Made by a program: the position numbers and the translations under genes. Below, piece after piece: positions 4,530 through 5,333 of a stretch of DNA of 5,333 bases (position 1 is its first letter; every line of letters begins with the position of its first letter). The DNA is from Desulfurococcales archaeon. GTDB lineage: Archaea; Thermoproteota; Thermoprotei_A; Sulfolobales; WAQK01. The notes below the pieces were generated by a model, which worked only from the letters and a program-made list of their open reading frames with translations, searched no databases and was not told the DNA's origin. Location of the stretch: the NCBI GenBank assembly GCA_027016915.1, contig JALURJ010000103.1:1-5333 (forward strand). Reading direction: 5' to 3'.

Positions 4530-5080
4530 GAGCCGCAGCCGTCAAGCACCATGTGGATGAAAGCCACGCAGTGGCTGGATAAATAACTTCTAGGACCTAT
4601 GGACACCGCCAGAAAGCCCGTGGAGTCCAAGACACGCTCAATATCTGGAGGCACATCCTCCTTCCCTCCCAGGGCTACAACCACGCCCGGGGCCCGGCAG
4701 ATCTCTCCCAGAACCTCTCCGACGCTACTGCCCTTCTCGGTTAGATAGAGCCTGACATAGTTCCTCGGAACGACGCGGTCTAGGAGCTGGGAAAAGTCGA
4801 GGATGGAGGCATCCTTGAGCATATCTCGTAGAGTTGAAAGTACCTCGGCTTCACGGGGCTCCACGCCCCTAAAGCTTGAAGGTCTGAGTGTTAGGGTTTT
4901 CCCACTGTCGCTCAAGTAGACGTAGAGCTCGGTATCGCTTCTAACGCCCTTGCCAGTGTGGAATGCTGCTAGCACAACACGGGCAACCACGTCAAACCTA
5001 CGGCTACCCGAGGCGTATCCTTTTAAAGGAAATTCGGGGCTGGGGGTTGGACTGTGGATTAGGAGAAATACCCTCCTCAA
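4526..5080 (-). CDS. trmY: tRNA (pseudouridine(54)-N1)-methyltransferase TrmY
   Basis: This 184-residue SPOUT-class enzyme methylates N1 of pseudouridine 54 in the T loop of archaeal tRNAs, using SAM bound in a C-terminal trefoil knot. The N-terminus MRRVFLLIHSPTPSPEFPLKG and the following SGSRRFDVVARVVLAAF and RSDTELYVYL match the TrmY (former DUF358) pattern. The knot region shows VALGGKEDVP (135-144), SIGPRSYLSSHC (160-171) and VAFIHMVLD (172-180). Length is typical. The start is TTG at 5080: the family N-terminus begins exactly there, and an AGGAAGAAGG stretch lies about ten bases upstream inside the S26e gene. TTG overlaps the S26e stop as TTGA, suggesting coupled translation. Its TAG stop shares three bases with the TAA of the convergent lipid synthase gene. 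It probably has no promoter of its own. Confidence 0.92.
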   Translation of the reverse strand: MRRVFLLIHSPTPSPEFPLKGYASGSRRFDVVARVVLAAFHTGKGVRSDTELYVYLSDSGKTLTLRPSSFRGVEPREAEVLSTLRDMLKDASILDFSQLLDRVVPRNYVRLYLTEKGSSVGEVLGEICRAPGVVVALGGKEDVPPDIERVLDSTGFLAVSIGPRSYLSSHCVAFIHMVLDGCGS

Positions 5081-5333
5081 ACCACGGGCGCCTTCTTCCT
5101 CTCAGCTTCGGGCCTGACCTTCAGTATGCCGTAGTGTATTGCGCAGGATATGCAGTAGCACTTGGTGACCGGGTACCTCATTATTATGGCACCCTTCTTC
5201 TCCAGCTCCCTCGCGAGCTGCGGGTCGACCGGCGAGTACATCCTCGTGACACATACCGCCTTGTCGGCGGGGACCTTCCTTCCACAGTTGTCACACTGGA
5301 TGTATCCTACCTTACCCTTGTCTCCCTTATGTC
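5077..5333 (-). CDS. rps26e: Small-subunit ribosomal protein S26e, C-terminal 84 residues (runs off right edge)
   Basis: This is the C-terminal part of ribosomal protein S26e, which binds the 3' end region of small-subunit rRNA near the mRNA exit path. The visible 84 residues show GYIQCDNCGRKVPADKAV with a first Cys pair (C13, C16 of the visible part), then TRMYSPVDPQLARELEKKG, then VTKCYCISCAIHYGILKVRP with the second zinc Cys pair (C60, C63) plus C58. The tail ERKKAPVV is normal for archaeal members. The family is about 100 residues long, so only some 15-20 basic N-terminal residues are missing; start and promoter lie outside. The TGA stop overlaps the trmY TTG start by four bases, which makes the two genes one operon. 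Confidence 0.96.
   Translation of the reverse strand, partial: HKGDKGKVGYIQCDNCGRKVPADKAVCVTRMYSPVDPQLARELEKKGAIIMRYPVTKCYCISCAIHYGILKVRPEAERKKAPVV

Noticed and set aside
1..5333. CRISPR array, insertion sequence or integrated element at the tRNA gene
   Set aside because: No regularly spaced repeats, transposase or integrase motifs, or duplicated tRNA 3' end are present in the window.

Overview
The window reads as ordinary chromosomal DNA of a hyperthermophilic crenarchaeon. It is G+C-rich, arginine is mostly AGG/AGA and isoleucine often ATA, and GTG and TTG starts are common. TATA boxes lie about 25-30 bases ahead of genes. It carries archaeal/eukaryotic-type ribosomal proteins (L40e, S26e), TrmY, an aKMT-like methyltransferase and an intron-containing tRNA-Cys. 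An Aeropyrum-like member of the Desulfurococcales fits, but the genus is inference.

Left part, minus strand (1-1921): three genes lie head to tail with gaps of 45 and 37 bases, probably one transcription unit. In order of transcription they are a glyoxalase II-like metallo-beta-lactamase-fold hydrolase, a membrane protein with a C-terminal TrkA-C (RCK_C) domain, and the N-terminal part of an aKMT-like lysine methyltransferase that runs off the left edge. Upstream of them is a minus-strand tRNA-Cys(GCA) gene (1978-2089) with an encoded CCA and a 34-base intron.

Middle part (2090-3044): about 100 bases hold back-to-back TATA boxes for the tRNA and for a plus-strand MNT/AbiEii-like nucleotidyltransferase (2191-2757). 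Convergent to it is a 55-codon ribosomal protein L40e gene (2782-2949, minus). A 95-base intergenic region then separates L40e from the divergent gene at 3045.

Right part (3045-5333): two plus-strand genes follow, an endonuclease IV-type AP endonuclease homologue and a CDP-alcohol phosphatidyltransferase, most likely archaetidylinositol phosphate synthase. The latter has its own clear TATA box and its start should be moved to 3945. Its stop overlaps, tail to tail, the stop of trmY. trmY is preceded on the same strand by the ribosomal protein S26e gene (cut by the right edge), with a four-base stop/start overlap, so these two form a translation operon.

The themes are translation (L40e, S26e, TrmY, tRNA-Cys), membrane and ion functions (TrkA-C protein, lipid synthase), DNA repair and protein methylation. 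I see no CRISPR array, insertion sequence, integrase or attachment site, and no convincing new multi-gene system. The points most worth a second look are the tRNA-Cys gene, the isolated nucleotidyltransferase, the membrane TrkA-C protein, the divergent metal-site motif of the endonuclease IV homologue and the S26e-TrmY overlap.
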